Source: Ilyonectria destructans
Lineage: Eukaryota; Ascomycota; Sordariomycetes; Hypocreales; Nectriaceae
DNA: 64,000 nt
Direction: 5' to 3'
NCBI GenBank assembly: GCA_020740775.1
Contig: JAHEWK010000026.1
Location: 310,001 to 374,000 of the forward strand
Below are positions 33,801 to 45,283 of the stretch, piece by piece (the stretch's first letter is position 1; each line of letters begins with the position of its first letter). The position numbers and the translations under genes were made by a program. The notes below the pieces were generated by a model that was given only the letters and a program-made list of their open reading frames with translations, had not been told where the DNA came from and did not search any database.

Positions 33801-36533
33801 AAGGCAGAGAGAAGGCGCTTGGACCTTATCACACATCGACTCTCGAGACGGTCAGCAACTTAGGGAACCTCTACAAGGACCAAGGCAAGTTCAAGGAGGC
33901 AGAGGAGATGTATGAGCGGGCGCTAGAAGGCCACGAGCAGGCACTTGGACCTCACCACAGATTGATTCTCAATACAGTCAACAACTTAGGGATCCTCTAC
34001 AAGACCCAAGGTAAGTTCAAGGAGGCAGAGGAGATGTATGAACGGGCGCTAGAAGGCTACGAGAAGGCGCTTGGACCTCATCACACATCGACTCTTAGCA
34101 CAGTCAGCTAGTGATGTTGTACTTTTCGTACAACACGGTTGTACATACATACGTACAAAAAGAAAAAGTACGTACACGTACTACGTACGTACAATGAGGG
34201 TCCATGATATTCCTAATAAGGGAATTTGTGGGTCACATCGTACAAATACGGGGCTGTACAAAAACTCTGCTCGCTTAGCAGCTCAACGCACTCTACCATT
34301 CTCTCCCAATTGAAGGTATCGCCAAAAAGATGGCGCCCACCAATGCTAACGCTGCCTTCGTTTGGCGACAGTTTATCGATCTCGGCCGCTCTAACTCCAA
34401 GAAAAGCAAGCGGTACAGATGCCGTCACTGCCAGAAGGATTTTGCAGCGACCTCTGTTGGGAGGCCGAAAGAGCATCTCGCTGCGTGTGAGAAATGGCAA
34501 GCCAAGCAGCGACAAGAGCGTCAAGCTCAAGATAACGCTGGCTATCTTCCCTCATATTCTGAAGCTATACAAAAGAAGATAACCGAGGTCGGAATTCAGC
34601 ATATCTCGCAAGACGAGAGTCGCAGTTTCGCCTATGATGCCGCCGCTGCTGTAATCGCCGGCGGCCGCCCCTTCAGCCTCTTCGAGAGCCGCCGTTGGCG
34701 TTATTTCTTCACTCGCATTAAGCCTGGCTGGAAGCCTCCTAGCCGCGCCGTTATCACGAGAATTCTGCCCGATTTCTATCAGGAACTCTATCATGAGGTT
34801 TTCAAACGCATTACCAGCTCAGAATGGTTCAACATCATATTTGACGCTTCCGATAATGTGTCGGGCCACAGAATCGTTAATATCTCGGTACAACTACCAG
34901 ACGGCCCAGCCTTCTACTGGAAAACGTTTGACACGGGAGAAGAACAGCACACAGCGGAGAATTGGGTGAAGTTGATATGGGGAGAAATGCAGCAACTGTG
35001 CGGCGGTGATCTCTCCAGAATCAATTCCATCTGTACAGATACCGAAAACACGATGCGCTCTGTACACGACTTGCTTGGGAAATTCCCAGAACTCTCACAT
35101 ATCAACTTCTCTCTATGCGATTCTCATGGCCTTCAGCTTCTAATTAAAGATATCCTTCTTCTTCCATTCTTTGAGGATCTCTTTAATAACGTCAGCACCC
35201 TTCTCACGTTCTTCTCACGGTCTAAATTACAATTGCAAAGATTGAGAATGTGCCAGCGCACGAGGTGGAACGGAGTAACTCGCGCGCTGATCAGAAGGTA
35301 CCGGTAAATCGCCAACTGTGACTGAGAAATCACTGTACTAACTCGCTCGTTCCGAATAGTGTAATTACACGCTGGGGTTCTCAGTACAATTCTTTCTTCT
35401 CCCTCCTCCGTTCTCGAGACCCTGCCAGAGACTGGTCTATTCGAAAAGATGTACGAGATGAGCTGCGATCTCAAGATTGCGCCGTTCTCCTACCCGAAGC
35501 GGTTCGAATCATCAAAGACAACAGCTTCTGGCTAAAACTCGAGGCTGCGATCGCTGTGCTAAAGCCCGTGAACCAATTTCAACACGCTTCCGAGGCTGAT
35601 GGGGCGGGAATCGCACACGTTGTAAATCGCTGGCTGCAAATCAAAAGCAAATGGGTTGAGATGAGAGAGGCTGATCAGTTTCCTGATATTCCGTGGGACG
35701 ATATTGACGCTATATTCAAAGCCCGGCTTGATAAGCAAACGTACGATATACATTGGATCGCCGATGCCCTCAGAACGAAGTTTCTCTGCTATTAGTTTCA
35801 TACATACGAAGGCTCGGAATCGGCTTACGCCCATGCACGCTGATATGCAGGCCTTCATTTTTATGAACGACCGCGTATTAGATCGCCTTAAGGATCAGAA
35901 GTACGCCCATAAAAAGCGCTGGACGGATCTTGAGGAGAAGGACTGGCTAGAACTCGAAGATTCATATCTCGAGTTATTTGTGAATGCGCAGGGCAAGAAG
36001 GTCTGGATGGATGGCGTGATGGCCTCTACCAATGGGGATTTTGAGTGGGAGGGTGTATTACAGTCGACGGGTGATATATTGAGGGTTGGCACTGAGGTGG
36101 AATCAGAGGTTTGAGGCTAGAATGGCAGAAGAACAGGACCGTGAGAACCCTACTACCAGTATTGCCTAAAATAGAAGGGGGAAATTTGTATGGTACGTAT
36201 TTGTATGTACAACCCCATTGTACGTACGTACTATGGCTAAAATACAGTACGTACGTACATACGTGTACAATAAATTGCATCACTACAGTCAGCAACTTAG
36301 GGAACCTCTACAAGGACCAAGGCAAGTTCAAGGAGGCAGAGGAGATGTATGAGCGGGCACTACATGGTTTCCAAACAGCCCTGGGACCTAACCATTCCAA
36401 ATCATCAATGGTCATGCGCAATATGGAATCTTTACAATGCATCGAAGGTATCGCAAGTCGCCACTTTCCATTAATTGCTAAAGGTGGCCTAACTGGATCA
36501 GCAGTTTTCCATAAGCGCGAACAAAGGGGCTAA
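30859..36533 (+). CDS. NLR-like protein: patatin, NB-ARC, TPR (split by hAT-2)
   Basis: Fungal STAND/NLR gene, with roles known for the class in heterokaryon incompatibility or immunity-like responses. Exons: 30859..31256, 31305..about 31890, about 31945..32592, 32652..34108, then 36294..36533 beyond the transposon. The patatin phospholipase domain has SLDGGGVRGLSSL, the serine motif GGTSTGG and DGALGANNP. NB-ARC has the P-loop GLGGVGKTQLA and Walker B WLLIFDNVD. The C-terminus has seven 42-residue TPRs (consensus LGxLYxDQGKFKEAEEMYERALEG), six before and one after the insertion. Removing 34109..36285 plus one 8-bp duplicate restores the frame exactly. The position of the second intron is ambiguous (two in-frame choices). 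As it stands the protein stops at the insertion, losing the last repeat and tail. Confidence 0.9.
33345..34108 (+). repeat. 126-bp tandem TPR-coding repeats
   Basis: Six consecutive 126-bp units encode near-identical 42-residue TPRs; a seventh is at 36294..36415 after hAT-2. Highly similar units are prone to copy-number change, as seen in other fungal NLR arrays. Confidence 0.9.
34109..36285 (+). mobile_element. hAT transposon in the NLR TPR array (hAT-2)
   Basis: 2177 bp starting TAGTGATG and ending CATCACTA (8-bp inverted repeats), flanked by perfect 8-bp duplications CAGTCAGC at 34101..34108 and 36286..36293. Subterminal regions are full of GTACGTAC palindromes. It encodes a deleted transposase on the same strand, so it is probably non-autonomous now. 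Confidence 0.95.
34330..36114 (+). pseudogene. hAT-2 transposase with internal deletion
   Basis: Exon 34330..35303 and, after intron 35304..35359, a frame running to 35795. N-terminal BED-type zinc finger (RYRCRHCQKDF ... HLAAC), then the catalytic region (FNIIFDASDNVSGHRIVNIS; SICTDTENTMRSVHDL). The splice gives VITRWGSQYNSFFSLLRS, a family motif. The dimerisation domain (PSERSFSAISFIHTKARNRL) is present only in another frame from about 35765 to 36114, and the block that should separate it from YDIHWIADA is missing. An internal deletion with frameshift therefore inactivated it. Confidence 0.85.
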
Positions 36534-37034
36534 GTTAACGGGCGAACCGAAAGCGTTAAGACGATTAACAGCTAGGATCCGCCAAATCGTCAAACCTCGT
36601 CGTATAGAGAGGCCGAACGAGTCGCTTCGATAAGGATGCCGAGGCATCTGCTCTCTTCAAGACAGAGCTGCACATCCTATGTCAATCCATGCCTTCAAGG
36701 GTGGGAGGAGTTTAACCTCTTTTCCGACGATCAAGCCGATCCAACGATCAAGCGGAGGACGAGTAGTAGCAAGGCCGGATGTGAGAGGGCATCCGTAGTC
36801 AGTGACCTTTGCGCCCTTGCTCATTGAGGGGTCCCGGTGAGATCGTTTGCGGCCGCCCGAAACGCGGTGCGGCTGCCGTGGGTGAACCTGATTAAGGACG
36901 TCAGGTTCGAATTCTTGATCAAAGGACTGCCAGAGAGCGTTCACGAGCTGCTTTTGCCCTTTAATGAAGCTAACAAGTGCACGATCTCACACGAAATGTA
37001 CGGGATGACAAAAACGGCCGTTGAATTGCTTCCA
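36534..37034. other. Gene-free region downstream of the NLR
   Basis: No motif recognised. A short frame at 36837..37058 (FEFLIKGLPESVHELLLPF) has no family I can name. Confidence 0.3.
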
Positions 37035-37290
37035 CTACATGCTTACAGCAGCGGATAATTGAAGCATGGAAGTTGCAAAGAGCCTCCCGGACTCTCGAGG
37101 ATATTGGATACAAGGGCTGAGGAGCGAGCTTATCATTCCCTCCATACATGTGTCATATCCGAAAACCCTTGGGATAGGAATATCAGTGGTCGTTGTAAGG
37201 AATTTCATCGTTGCAATTTCGCTGTCCATTACGAACTGTTACTCTTTGGTCCACCATCCTTCATCGCTGAGCATATCAGGTATAGTTAGG
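37035..37290 (-). pseudogene. Aminoglycoside phosphotransferase-like (APH) relic
   Basis: Minus-strand VMDSEIATMKFLTTTTDIPI followed by PRVFGYD matches the N-lobe signature of fungal APH-family proteins (E-ATM-FL ... IPVP-V). An in-frame TAA at 37239..37241 lies just upstream, and the catalytic lobe is missing downstream. Fragment only. Confidence 0.5.
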
Positions 37291-37482
37291 ATGTGTACAA
37301 ACCACAATTGGCCAAGGGTTATCAGTTTGATCCGGCGAACGATATGGCGCCCACCAGCGTGGAATATCTCCCTCGTAGTCACACGTAGGGTCTCCACTGA
37401 GATGCTTGGCTACTTCATTGGGACTTAGATCTGCTAGGCTAGCAGCTCCAGCTTTGAGTGTTGTTGTCACATCTATCAACTA

Positions 37483-38470
37483 TTGAGACTGCGGCCTGAT
37501 GCAAAACCAACACACTTTGCCGCGCTTAGCCATGAAGAAAGTGTAGGCATGAGCCAGATTCCCGGGTTGAGCCAGGATGAGGACGCTGCTGCAAGCCTTG
37601 CAGATGATGGTAACGGAGGGAGCCTAGGGAGCGAAACCGTTCCTACCCACGAGATCAGCTCGTCCGGCATGTTTGCGCTCGATGGGCCGCCGGACATTGG
37701 AGATGTGGAAAAGCTGCGGTTCGTCTGTGGTGCCGTGGGTGAAGACGGGCCTGAGGACCGAGCTCAACAAGGAAGTTCACGAGGATGGGCAGAGGTGCGG
37801 CGAGAGGACGGTCTCGAGCCATACATTCAGGTGTCCCGAGGAGACGAATTTGCCGACACCTTTGACAATTGGTTTTTTGCAAAGGCGTTTCCTACACTCT
37901 TCCCTTTTGGGATTGGTGGTCCTCGATTGGCGGAGGAGGGCATGTCAGGAATAGGAGGGAAACTAGACGGGGATGGCAGGGGTAGAGCCGAAGTGGCCGC
38001 GACGAACCTTCTGTCATCCCGCAACATGAGTCTTCGCACGTGGGCCGACGTGGAGTTGCGGCGCCACGGAGGCCGATTTGCGACTCATCCGGCCTTTGCC
38101 TTCCTCGTATTTAACTTGGGAGTGAGGTCTATTGGCATATCTTCCGTCGGTGGCGCCACCTCCGACGTGCAAGCGGCAGGGAGGTTGCCGACGAGGCAGT
38201 GGACGACAACGTGCTAGTAGAAGAGGCGGGGCAGAGAATATCTTTTGCCGAGACGTACCACCATCGGGGTGAGCTCCTCCAAGGACTGTGCTTGTATGAC
38301 TATATGTCGCTGGTCAAACCCAAGCGCAAGAACAGTAGCAGAGCTGTTTGGGGCGAGGTGCCGTTTGAGAGTGGCTGGCCAGCCTCGCGGGCCTGGGTGC
38401 AGATACTGAGACGCCCCGGAAAGCACGCTGTTGTCTGCCTAGACGGTTACCTGAGCATGAACTTCGAGCC
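37483..38470 (+). pseudogene. Helitron Rep relic with internal deletion
   Basis: First part reads GLEPYIQVSRGDEFADTFDN, WFFAKAFPTLFPFGIGGP and MSLRTWADVELRRHGGRFAT, homologous to the relic at 11390. It then jumps, one frame away from about 38200, to TYHHRGELLQGLCLYDYMSL and WVQILRRPGKHAVVCLDGYL, which match the region at about 1035..1245 of the first Helitron gene (AYHHRGEVLQTLCFYDYMSI, WVQVLRPPGKYAVPCINGFL). The central Rep segment with HUH and tyrosine motifs and the whole helicase are absent. Confidence 0.85.
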
Positions 38471-38795
38471 ACATGGAGATAAGATCTGGTGCTGGATCTA
38501 TTGCAGGCCATATTGTAGTAAAATTCTGTGCTACTTCTGACTGCTTAATAAAGCTGCTGTCAACGCTGGCTTCTTTGTTTTTATGACTGTTGGGTTCCTG
38601 AAATAAAGGGTGAGTAGGTTGAAAGGTGCAAGCTATATGCCTCGTTTTGCGAGCATCACTGTCATCCTTCTTTTCACACCGTGTTTTGCGCGTACGGCAG
38701 ATATCACAATCTGTGCGAAACGCACAAGGTGTACGCCTCATTTCGCACTGGATGCACGCACTGCTACCATCCTGCTTTTCACATTGATAACGCAT
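38471..38795 (-). pseudogene. Degenerate Zn2Cys6-like double half-clusters
   Basis: On the minus strand, CEKQDGSSACIQCEMRRTPC looks like the second half of a fungal Zn2Cys6 cluster. It is followed directly by CDICRTRKTRCEKKDDSDAR, the first half of another, which lacks the fifth cysteine. Two scrambled half-domains back to back suggest a decayed or rearranged regulator fragment, not a working gene. The frame runs on into the Helitron relic. Confidence 0.4.
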
Positions 38796-39118
38796 ACCAG
38801 AAGATTAAAATCCGGAATTGTTTCACCATCAGGGATATGGCCTCCGACACTGAAATCACCGGCTATAGGGTCAAAAAAAAATGCAGTGAGTATCTTGGCC
38901 TTTTGTCCTAATTCTTTAACCTTCCTTAATCCACTCTGGCCACTCTTTCTGACCTCGTTTTCTCTTTCTGTGTATGTTGGTGCATATCTCCCGGAATACC
39001 CAAGCTAAGAGCATGCTGAAAATGGACCAGGAGCATGAAAATACCATCGTCTAGTAAATTTATCACCACATTATGGCTGAGCTTCCTGATACCCCAACAT
39101 CCATTTTTGACCTTTGGT
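38796..39118. other. Gene-free region
   Basis: AT-rich with short frames only; nothing recognised. Confidence 0.3.
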
Positions 39119-39480
39119 AAAACTGGACATTTGACAAAACTGGGATTTTAGTAAAACTGGACCTTTGACAAAACTGGGCGTTTGACAAAACTGGACTGGA
39201 TATTTGACTAAAACGGGACGTTTGACTAAAACTGGAGCTTTGACTAAACTGGAGCTTTGACTAAAACTGGACATTTGACTAAAACTGGATGTTTGACTAA
39301 AACTGGACATTTTGACTAAAACTGGACATTTGACTAATTTGACTAAAACTGGGGCTTTGATAAAACTGGACGTTTTGACGTTTGACTAAAACTGGACGTT
39401 TGACTAAAACTGGGCTTTGTAATCTCGGCATGACTGAACAGAAGTGGACTGAACAGAAGTGGACAGAAGGACAGAAGTGG
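39119..39480. repeat. Minisatellite, ~18-20 bp units
   Basis: About 15 degenerate copies of TTTGACTAAAACTGGACA from 39119 to 39418, with early copies carrying TTTGACAAAACTGG. A second short array of GAACAGAAGTGGACT-like units runs 39436..39480. On the minus strand it would read as an FSQ/SSF repeat, but no start or flanking domain supports coding. Confidence 0.9.
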
Positions 39481-39837
39481 TCCATACCTGATTTAATATA
39501 TAAAGCGAGTCACAGCACTCAACGCAAAAGTACCTTCCACGCTCAATCACATCATGGGTCGTGTACGTCATTATGCAACTATCGCTAAGTCAGACAACAA
39601 TGGTCAATCAGTTGTTCTGCTCATCAATACTAGAATGCTAGGCCCAACATGATATAAATAAGAATCAGGAATAGGAAATATGTTCAGTTGACCAATCCAG
39701 ACAACGGCCAGTCGATCTCAAGTGAATAGGAACAAAGTAGGCGCTGCTATCATAAACTTTAATGGTTTTAGGATAATGCGGCAGTTCATCTTCTTCTCGC
39801 TCTAGTTTGAACACTTGTAGACGCGGACGCAATCACA

Positions 39838-41270
39838 ATGGTCTCCTCCCCCAGCGCCGAGCGGCCTCATACGGACACGGCGGCCATCGGCCCCAACGCG
39901 AGTACATTTTCGTGGCTCAAGAATGCCGGCATCGTCAAGCTGAACTTGATCCTCATCCTGCCGCTCATCTCCAACTATGCCACTGGATTCGATGGCTCGA
40001 TGATGAACGGTTGCAGTCACTTGATACGTGGACTTTTTCAACAACCCCGGTGCCTCGGAACTTGGTCTGCGAGTAATTCGCCTTATCTCGAACTTTATCG
40101 TACGATATAACGATTGGCTTACTGACATACCTCTCTGCAGGCTCAATGCCATCCAGAATGTTGGCCAACTGGTCGCCCTTCCATTATGCGCCATCACCTG
40201 CGACAGGTTCGGCCGTCAACCCTCCCTGATCTTCAGCGCCTGTATTCTCCTCGTTGGCGTCATCCTCCAGGCCGCTGCTCAGAACACGGGCATGTTCATT
40301 GCCGCTCGTGGCATTCTGCGCATTGGTCTGGCTCTCAACATCACCGCCGCTCCTCTGCTGCTCCTCGAACCCGCCTACCCGCGCCAACAGGGCCCCTCGT
40401 CGGCATCTACAACAGTCTCTGGAGTCTCGGTGCCCTCAGCGCTGCCTGGATTACCTACGGAACGTTTCGACTCAACTCGGAATGGGCGTGGCGCATTCCT
40501 TCTCTGCTCCAGGGTCTCTCTAGCATCATCCAGATCCTCCTCTGCTGGCTGGTGGAGGAATCACCGCGATGGCTCATGTCCAAGGACCGTGACGAGGAAG
40601 CTCGAAAGCTCATCACAAAATACCACGTCAACGGCGACGACACCGACGCAATCGTTAACCTCGAGATGGACGAAATCCGCACGGCGTTGACCCTCGAGAC
40701 CCACGCTCACAACATAACCTCCTACATGTCTTTCTTCCAGACCAAGGGCAACGTGCACCGTTTCTTCATCATTCTGTGCGTCGGATTCTTTAGTCAATGG
40801 AGCGGAAATAGCTTAATTTCGTACTACCTGACCCTGATTCTCAACTCCATTGGTTACAGGTCCCAGGAAACACAGACGCTCATTAACGCGCTAATGACTC
40901 TCTGGGGCATGATCTGGGGTCTTTTCTTTTCCGCCTTCATTAACCGCTTTGGCCGCCGAACCCTATTTTTGACCTCCACCATTGGATGCCTCTGCGTGTA
41001 CGTCACCTGGACGGCGCTCGATGCTACATACGAGAAGCAGACGGCTCTCGACGGAGAGGGCTGTTATGGCATTGCCAAGGGCGTCTTGGCCATGATCTTC
41101 CCTTCAACTTCTTCTTCTGCATCGGCTGGACGCCCTTGCAGGTCACTTATGTCATCGAAATCCTCCCATTTAACTTGCGTGCTCGCACCCTGGTTCTTTA
41201 CAACCTGTTCGTCGCCCTGGCTCTCATCTTCAACCAGTATGCAAACATTGGTGTCATATTGTCAGAGTAG
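39838..41270 (+). pseudogene. MFS sugar transporter with multiple -1 frameshifts
   Basis: Clear hexose/lactose permease-type MFS sequence: LKLNLILILPLISNY-like first helix, FNNPGASELGLL, ITCDRFGRQPSLIFSACILL, ARGILRIGLALNITAAPLLL, GPLVGIYNSLWSLGALSAAW, VEESPRWLMSKDRDEEARKL, INRFGRRTLFL and VIEILPFNLRARTLVLYN. Frames change near 40009, 40035, 40393 and 41099; each is explained by one missing base, three of them in or beside homopolymers. An intron with TGCAG acceptor ends at 40140. The similarity stops at about 41255 (NQYANI), short of the last helices. A pseudogene is most likely; sequencing errors could explain the indels but not the lost C-terminus. Confidence 0.85.
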
Positions 41271-42247
41271 ACACCTGGTACATCAAAGGTCGGGCTCGTT
41301 GACTTTCGGAGTAGTGTTTTGCCGTCATCCGCTATTGAGCAAGGGTGCCTGGGATTCGCCGCTTGGTTGCTGGAAAGTGGCAAACCCTAACCTTGCATCC
41401 TCCACGATGGCATCTCATCGCATCAAGATTACAGTTAGGGCTCAGCTGAGGCTTTTCCGGGTACGCTGCTTTTAGAAAGATAAAAGTTGCTAAGTTATGG
41501 TAGACTGGACCCTACAGATGCCGTAACCTCAGAACTCTACTAGAGTTCATTTTCCTGCCCCACTTCCCTGGGGGTAGAGTTCATTTTCTGACACCCTAGT
41601 AGTGTTCATTTATGCTGAGCCAATTAAAACCGAGCACTTAGCCACATTTCCACCAGCCACTTCTCTATCAACCACTACACTGGATTACCAGTATTAGCTG
41701 CCACTCTACGGATATTGATGGATCCGTTACGTCAATTCGATCACCGGGATGGTGTTCAATACGATGTGGAGACCAAAGATGATTATTGTATTGATGTTCT
41801 TAGTTGCTTCCGGACCCCTCTTTCTGTGAGGGATTTTTCCTGTCAATCCCCCCCTATGACTAAGATCAGGATATTGATGTATCAGAGGATTGTGCCTATC
41901 CGGCCCTCTCACCCGAGGGTCAATCCAAATCCTGCTATTGGCTTCACGCATTGAACTAGGCTTCCTGCCTGGGTGCGGTTGCGACTCCACTTCCTAGGCC
42001 AATCTCGCCACCCACCATAGCCCCACCCCAGTGGCGGTGCAGGATAAACCCCGGCTCTCTTAACCGGCACTTGTCGAGGCATGGTCGACTATCCAAGCCA
42101 CTCTATCAACCAATCGAAGATAACCGGAGTTTTCCCATGCTCGAGGGTAATTGCCATGCCAACGACGCTATGCTCCTCTCGGCTACTCCCAAGAACTGCC
42201 CCTCTTCTTAACATGCAGCTACCCGGCTGTTGATGACTGGATCTGAG
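41271..42247. other. Gene-free region between MFS relic and pogo-3
   Basis: No gene recognised. 41509..41536 matches 51512..51539 in inverse orientation at 27 of 28 bases. A 79-residue frame at 41715..41954 has no recognisable features. Confidence 0.35.
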
Positions 42248-42249
42248 TA

Positions 42250-45113
42250 CCCGTAGGGTCTGACTAAGTGGGCAAGCCACTTAGTAGGGCAGAAAAACTT
42301 GGAACAGTCAAAAAAACCTGGAACAGGGCTCCCCCCCTAAAATCACAGCCAAAATTGGCCCTCAATGCTGCAAATGATTCTGACAGTCGTTTAAGCAGTT
42401 TTATTGTAGAAAAAATAGATATCCTAGGAGCTGAGGTTCTTGCGAAAATGAATATATGGTCAAATGCCGTAAAAAATGTGCCTTCGTGCCGGAATTGCAG
42501 CCTGCGGGCAGACGTGCAACCCGCCCTGCTTGCCCTTTGAGGCCGCCCTGCCACCGCAATTTATATAGTATCGCGTCCGCGAAGGTCACCGCGCTTCCTG
42601 AGGCGGTCGCGGAATGTCTCGAGGTCCTTTTTTATATGCTTGTATGTAGACTCGCAATGTTGTGTGCGTGGTTGTGGGCATGGTGTTTCTGGCCCCTCAT
42701 CCACTTCTTCCGCCCAAGTGACCAGCGGCGAGGATCGTTCCCACGGCTGCATCTCTTGTGTTTCTGTAATAATTTCAATATCATCGTTATCACTGGATTC
42801 AACTCCATCGTATGTATCATTTTCGGGCTCAGGGAGGTCTTCTTCATAGTCGTCTTCATCGTTGAAGTAGCCGAGGTTAGTGGAGCTAAGAGAAGCATCA
42901 CTTTCCAATTCATGTCGTAATGCGGTGAGCTCTGTAGCTTCAGAGAGAGGTTTTGCAGCATATTTGAGTTTGCGGATAGCTGCTTGAACACGAGGATCTG
43001 GCTTTGTGTCAATAATAAAGCCATCGTTATATTGCCTAAGGAGGTCAAGATACTTCTGGCTGGTGTTTTCCATATCAAGATAGTGATCCTTGAAGCCTGT
43101 AACCTCTAGCCACTTCTTGAATATCGGGATCTTCTTCATAACGCCATCAACTTCAGCTTCTTTATTAGAAGATCGCCATTTTTCTCTTAGCTTATCCATC
43201 TCTTTCTTCAGTGTGGTCCGGTGACTTCGTAGCTCGCGGCAGCAACCCTTTTCAGCCTCAACTTTGAGGGTCTCTTCCTGTTGTTGCCGGATCTCAGCGA
43301 GGCTCGAACTCGTGATAAATCGACCTCCCGGCTTGACTGACTTTCCGCGGCGACGTATTCGCGATAAGCGGTCGATGCGCTGTGTGCGGTCGAGGCAGAA
43401 AGCAGCAACTTTGGCGTTAAGAATTGCAGCTTCGTGAACAACCGAGCAGACCTGCTGAAGGCCGGCACGTGACGGTGAGCTTAGCAATTCACTGTATTTA
43501 GCATCGATATGCTGTACAGTATCTGAAGCACCTTGGAATCGCGATTCTGGTGGGAGAAGTGACTCAAAGGCAGGGTTGACGGCATCACGCTGCTTTCTCT
43601 GTGCCTCCACTAACTTCGTGATCACCGGTATATTATTTGGTGGGAAGAGACCAGTCTTTTCGAACCCTGACATAATGTTATGTCTGCTAAAGCCGGCATC
43701 AAAGATCTTTTGGAAGGCAGAGACGAAATCTATGCGGTTGAAGGCAAGGTTGCCTTCCTGAAGAGACTTCCGAAGAGCTGCTTGATGTGCGTGTTTTAAC
43801 GGCTGAAAGACGCCAACATCCATAGGTTGCATAATATGGGTTGAATGCGGCGGTAGCATGACGATCAAGATGTCAAATTGGATGCAATATTCGATGAATT
43901 TGAAGGATGAGTGCCCTGTGAAGCCGTCGATGACCAGAAGCCGCCATATCTTCTCATCGTCAGAATGATGATTAGGCGGCTCGTTAACTTCAACTTCAGC
44001 AATACCGTCAACACACTTCCACTCATCACAGCCAAACCAGTCATTCAGTGTGACCCCGAGTCTCGAAGCTTGTGCTGACTTCGTCCAGGAAACCCGGTTG
44101 AATTCGTGAAGCCAGTCAAATGTAACATTGCCGTTGCTGAAGGCGGTATCGGTCCGTACGAACCGCATGTTATCATCAGCTTCAATGGAGGCGAAGTTTT
44201 CCGTGGGAAAAGACTTGAAGATAAGCCAGGGAGGAATAGAGTCTCCTACCGCGTTTCCTGCACTGATAAGGGTGCAAGACTCACGATTAGCTGGATCTAG
44301 AACCTCAGGGCGTGAGGCCCGCGTTGTGCGCATCACGAGGACCTGCACGGCCTCTCGAAGGCAGCCAAGTCGGATGCCGGCTTCGTCTTCATTCCAGATC
44401 TCTGAGGCGCCAATTCGGTGTATTTTGATGAGATCTTCGAGTTCCTTATAGAAGGTGGTGATATCAGCGATATCAGATGATTCGAACGACTTCCGCGACT
44501 TCTCCACGGCCTTGAGGAACGTGCTACGAAGCTCCGGGTGGTCTTTACGAAACTGGGGATACTAGGCGCGTGAGAGAGGACTCGATTCCGGGTCTCTTTG
44601 GAGCCGGAAGCTATTCGCAGCTTCCTCAACTTGCAGCTTGGAGGCAGGAAATCCCGCGCGTTCCATCCACATAACGTATGCCGCGATAGCATCGTCTTCG
44701 GCGGGCGTCAACGCGCGCGGACGGCCCTGAGGACGGGGTGTATTGGAAGAGCCGCTTTCTAGCTTCTTCAACTGCCGGAAAACTTCACTTGTACTGACAT
44801 CGTATATGCGTGAGGCCTGACGGCAAGAGAGGGTTTTGGTGATGCCGCGAAGTGAGCTTTTTCGGGCTCGGGAGTCGAGAATAGCTCGGGCGGCCTTTTT
44901 GCCTTGGATTTGCTTGATAGTATCGGCAGAAATCATCATGAATGACTTTAGCGTGAATTTGACGAAGCGGTGTCGATAAAATGATTGATTTTACGTATTG
45001 AAGACCTGATATTTACGACAGCTGAGCGTAGTGGGGTGTTCCAGGTTTTTTTGACTGTTCCAAGTTTTTCTGCCCTACTAAGTGGCTTGCCCACTTAGTC
45101 AGACCCTACGGGT
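42250..45113 (-). mobile_element. Fot1/pogo-like transposon with 76-bp TIRs (pogo-3)
   Basis: 2864 bp with perfect 76-bp inverted repeats at 42250..42325 and 45038..45113 (outer bases CCCGTAGGGTCTGAC), flanked by TA (42248..42249, 45114..45115). One transposase frame on the minus strand fills it. The right end lies 170 bp before the ATG of the M28 peptidase gene. Confidence 0.95.
42561..44939 (-). pseudogene. Fot1/pogo-like transposase with a single internal stop
   Basis: One continuous 792-residue frame from ATG 44939, interrupted only by TAG at 44562..44564 where a tryptophan is expected before YPQFRKDHPEL. N-terminal helix-turn-helix (TKTLSCRQASRIYDVSTSEV), CENP-B-like region, DDE core with EIWNEDEAGIRLG, LLVIDGFTGHSS and IMQPMDVGVFQPLK, then a long acidic and coiled-coil C-terminus (KVEAEKGCCRELRSHRTTLK). 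Apart from the stop everything is intact, so inactivation looks recent. TGG to TAG is a G-to-A change. Confidence 0.88.
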
Positions 45114-45283
45114 AGGTAAGTATAGGCCCCGGCACCCCAGAAGGGGCAGGCTTCCTCCCCCTCATGCTGAAAAGGCCGATAATACTTTCAGAAGCTGACT
45201 GGGCAATTTGCCGGATGCAGTACCCGGTTATGGGGTTGAGACGATAGGCATTAAGTCCATGTTCGCAGCTCGGATATCGGCAA

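Noticed and set aside
39071..39485. SSFSQ-repeat protein on the minus strand
   Set aside because: Only a translation of the minisatellite; the frames break with unit length changes.
42456..42920. 154-residue plus-strand frame at the end of pogo-3
   Set aside because: Antisense to the transposase C-terminus; hydrophobic by chance.
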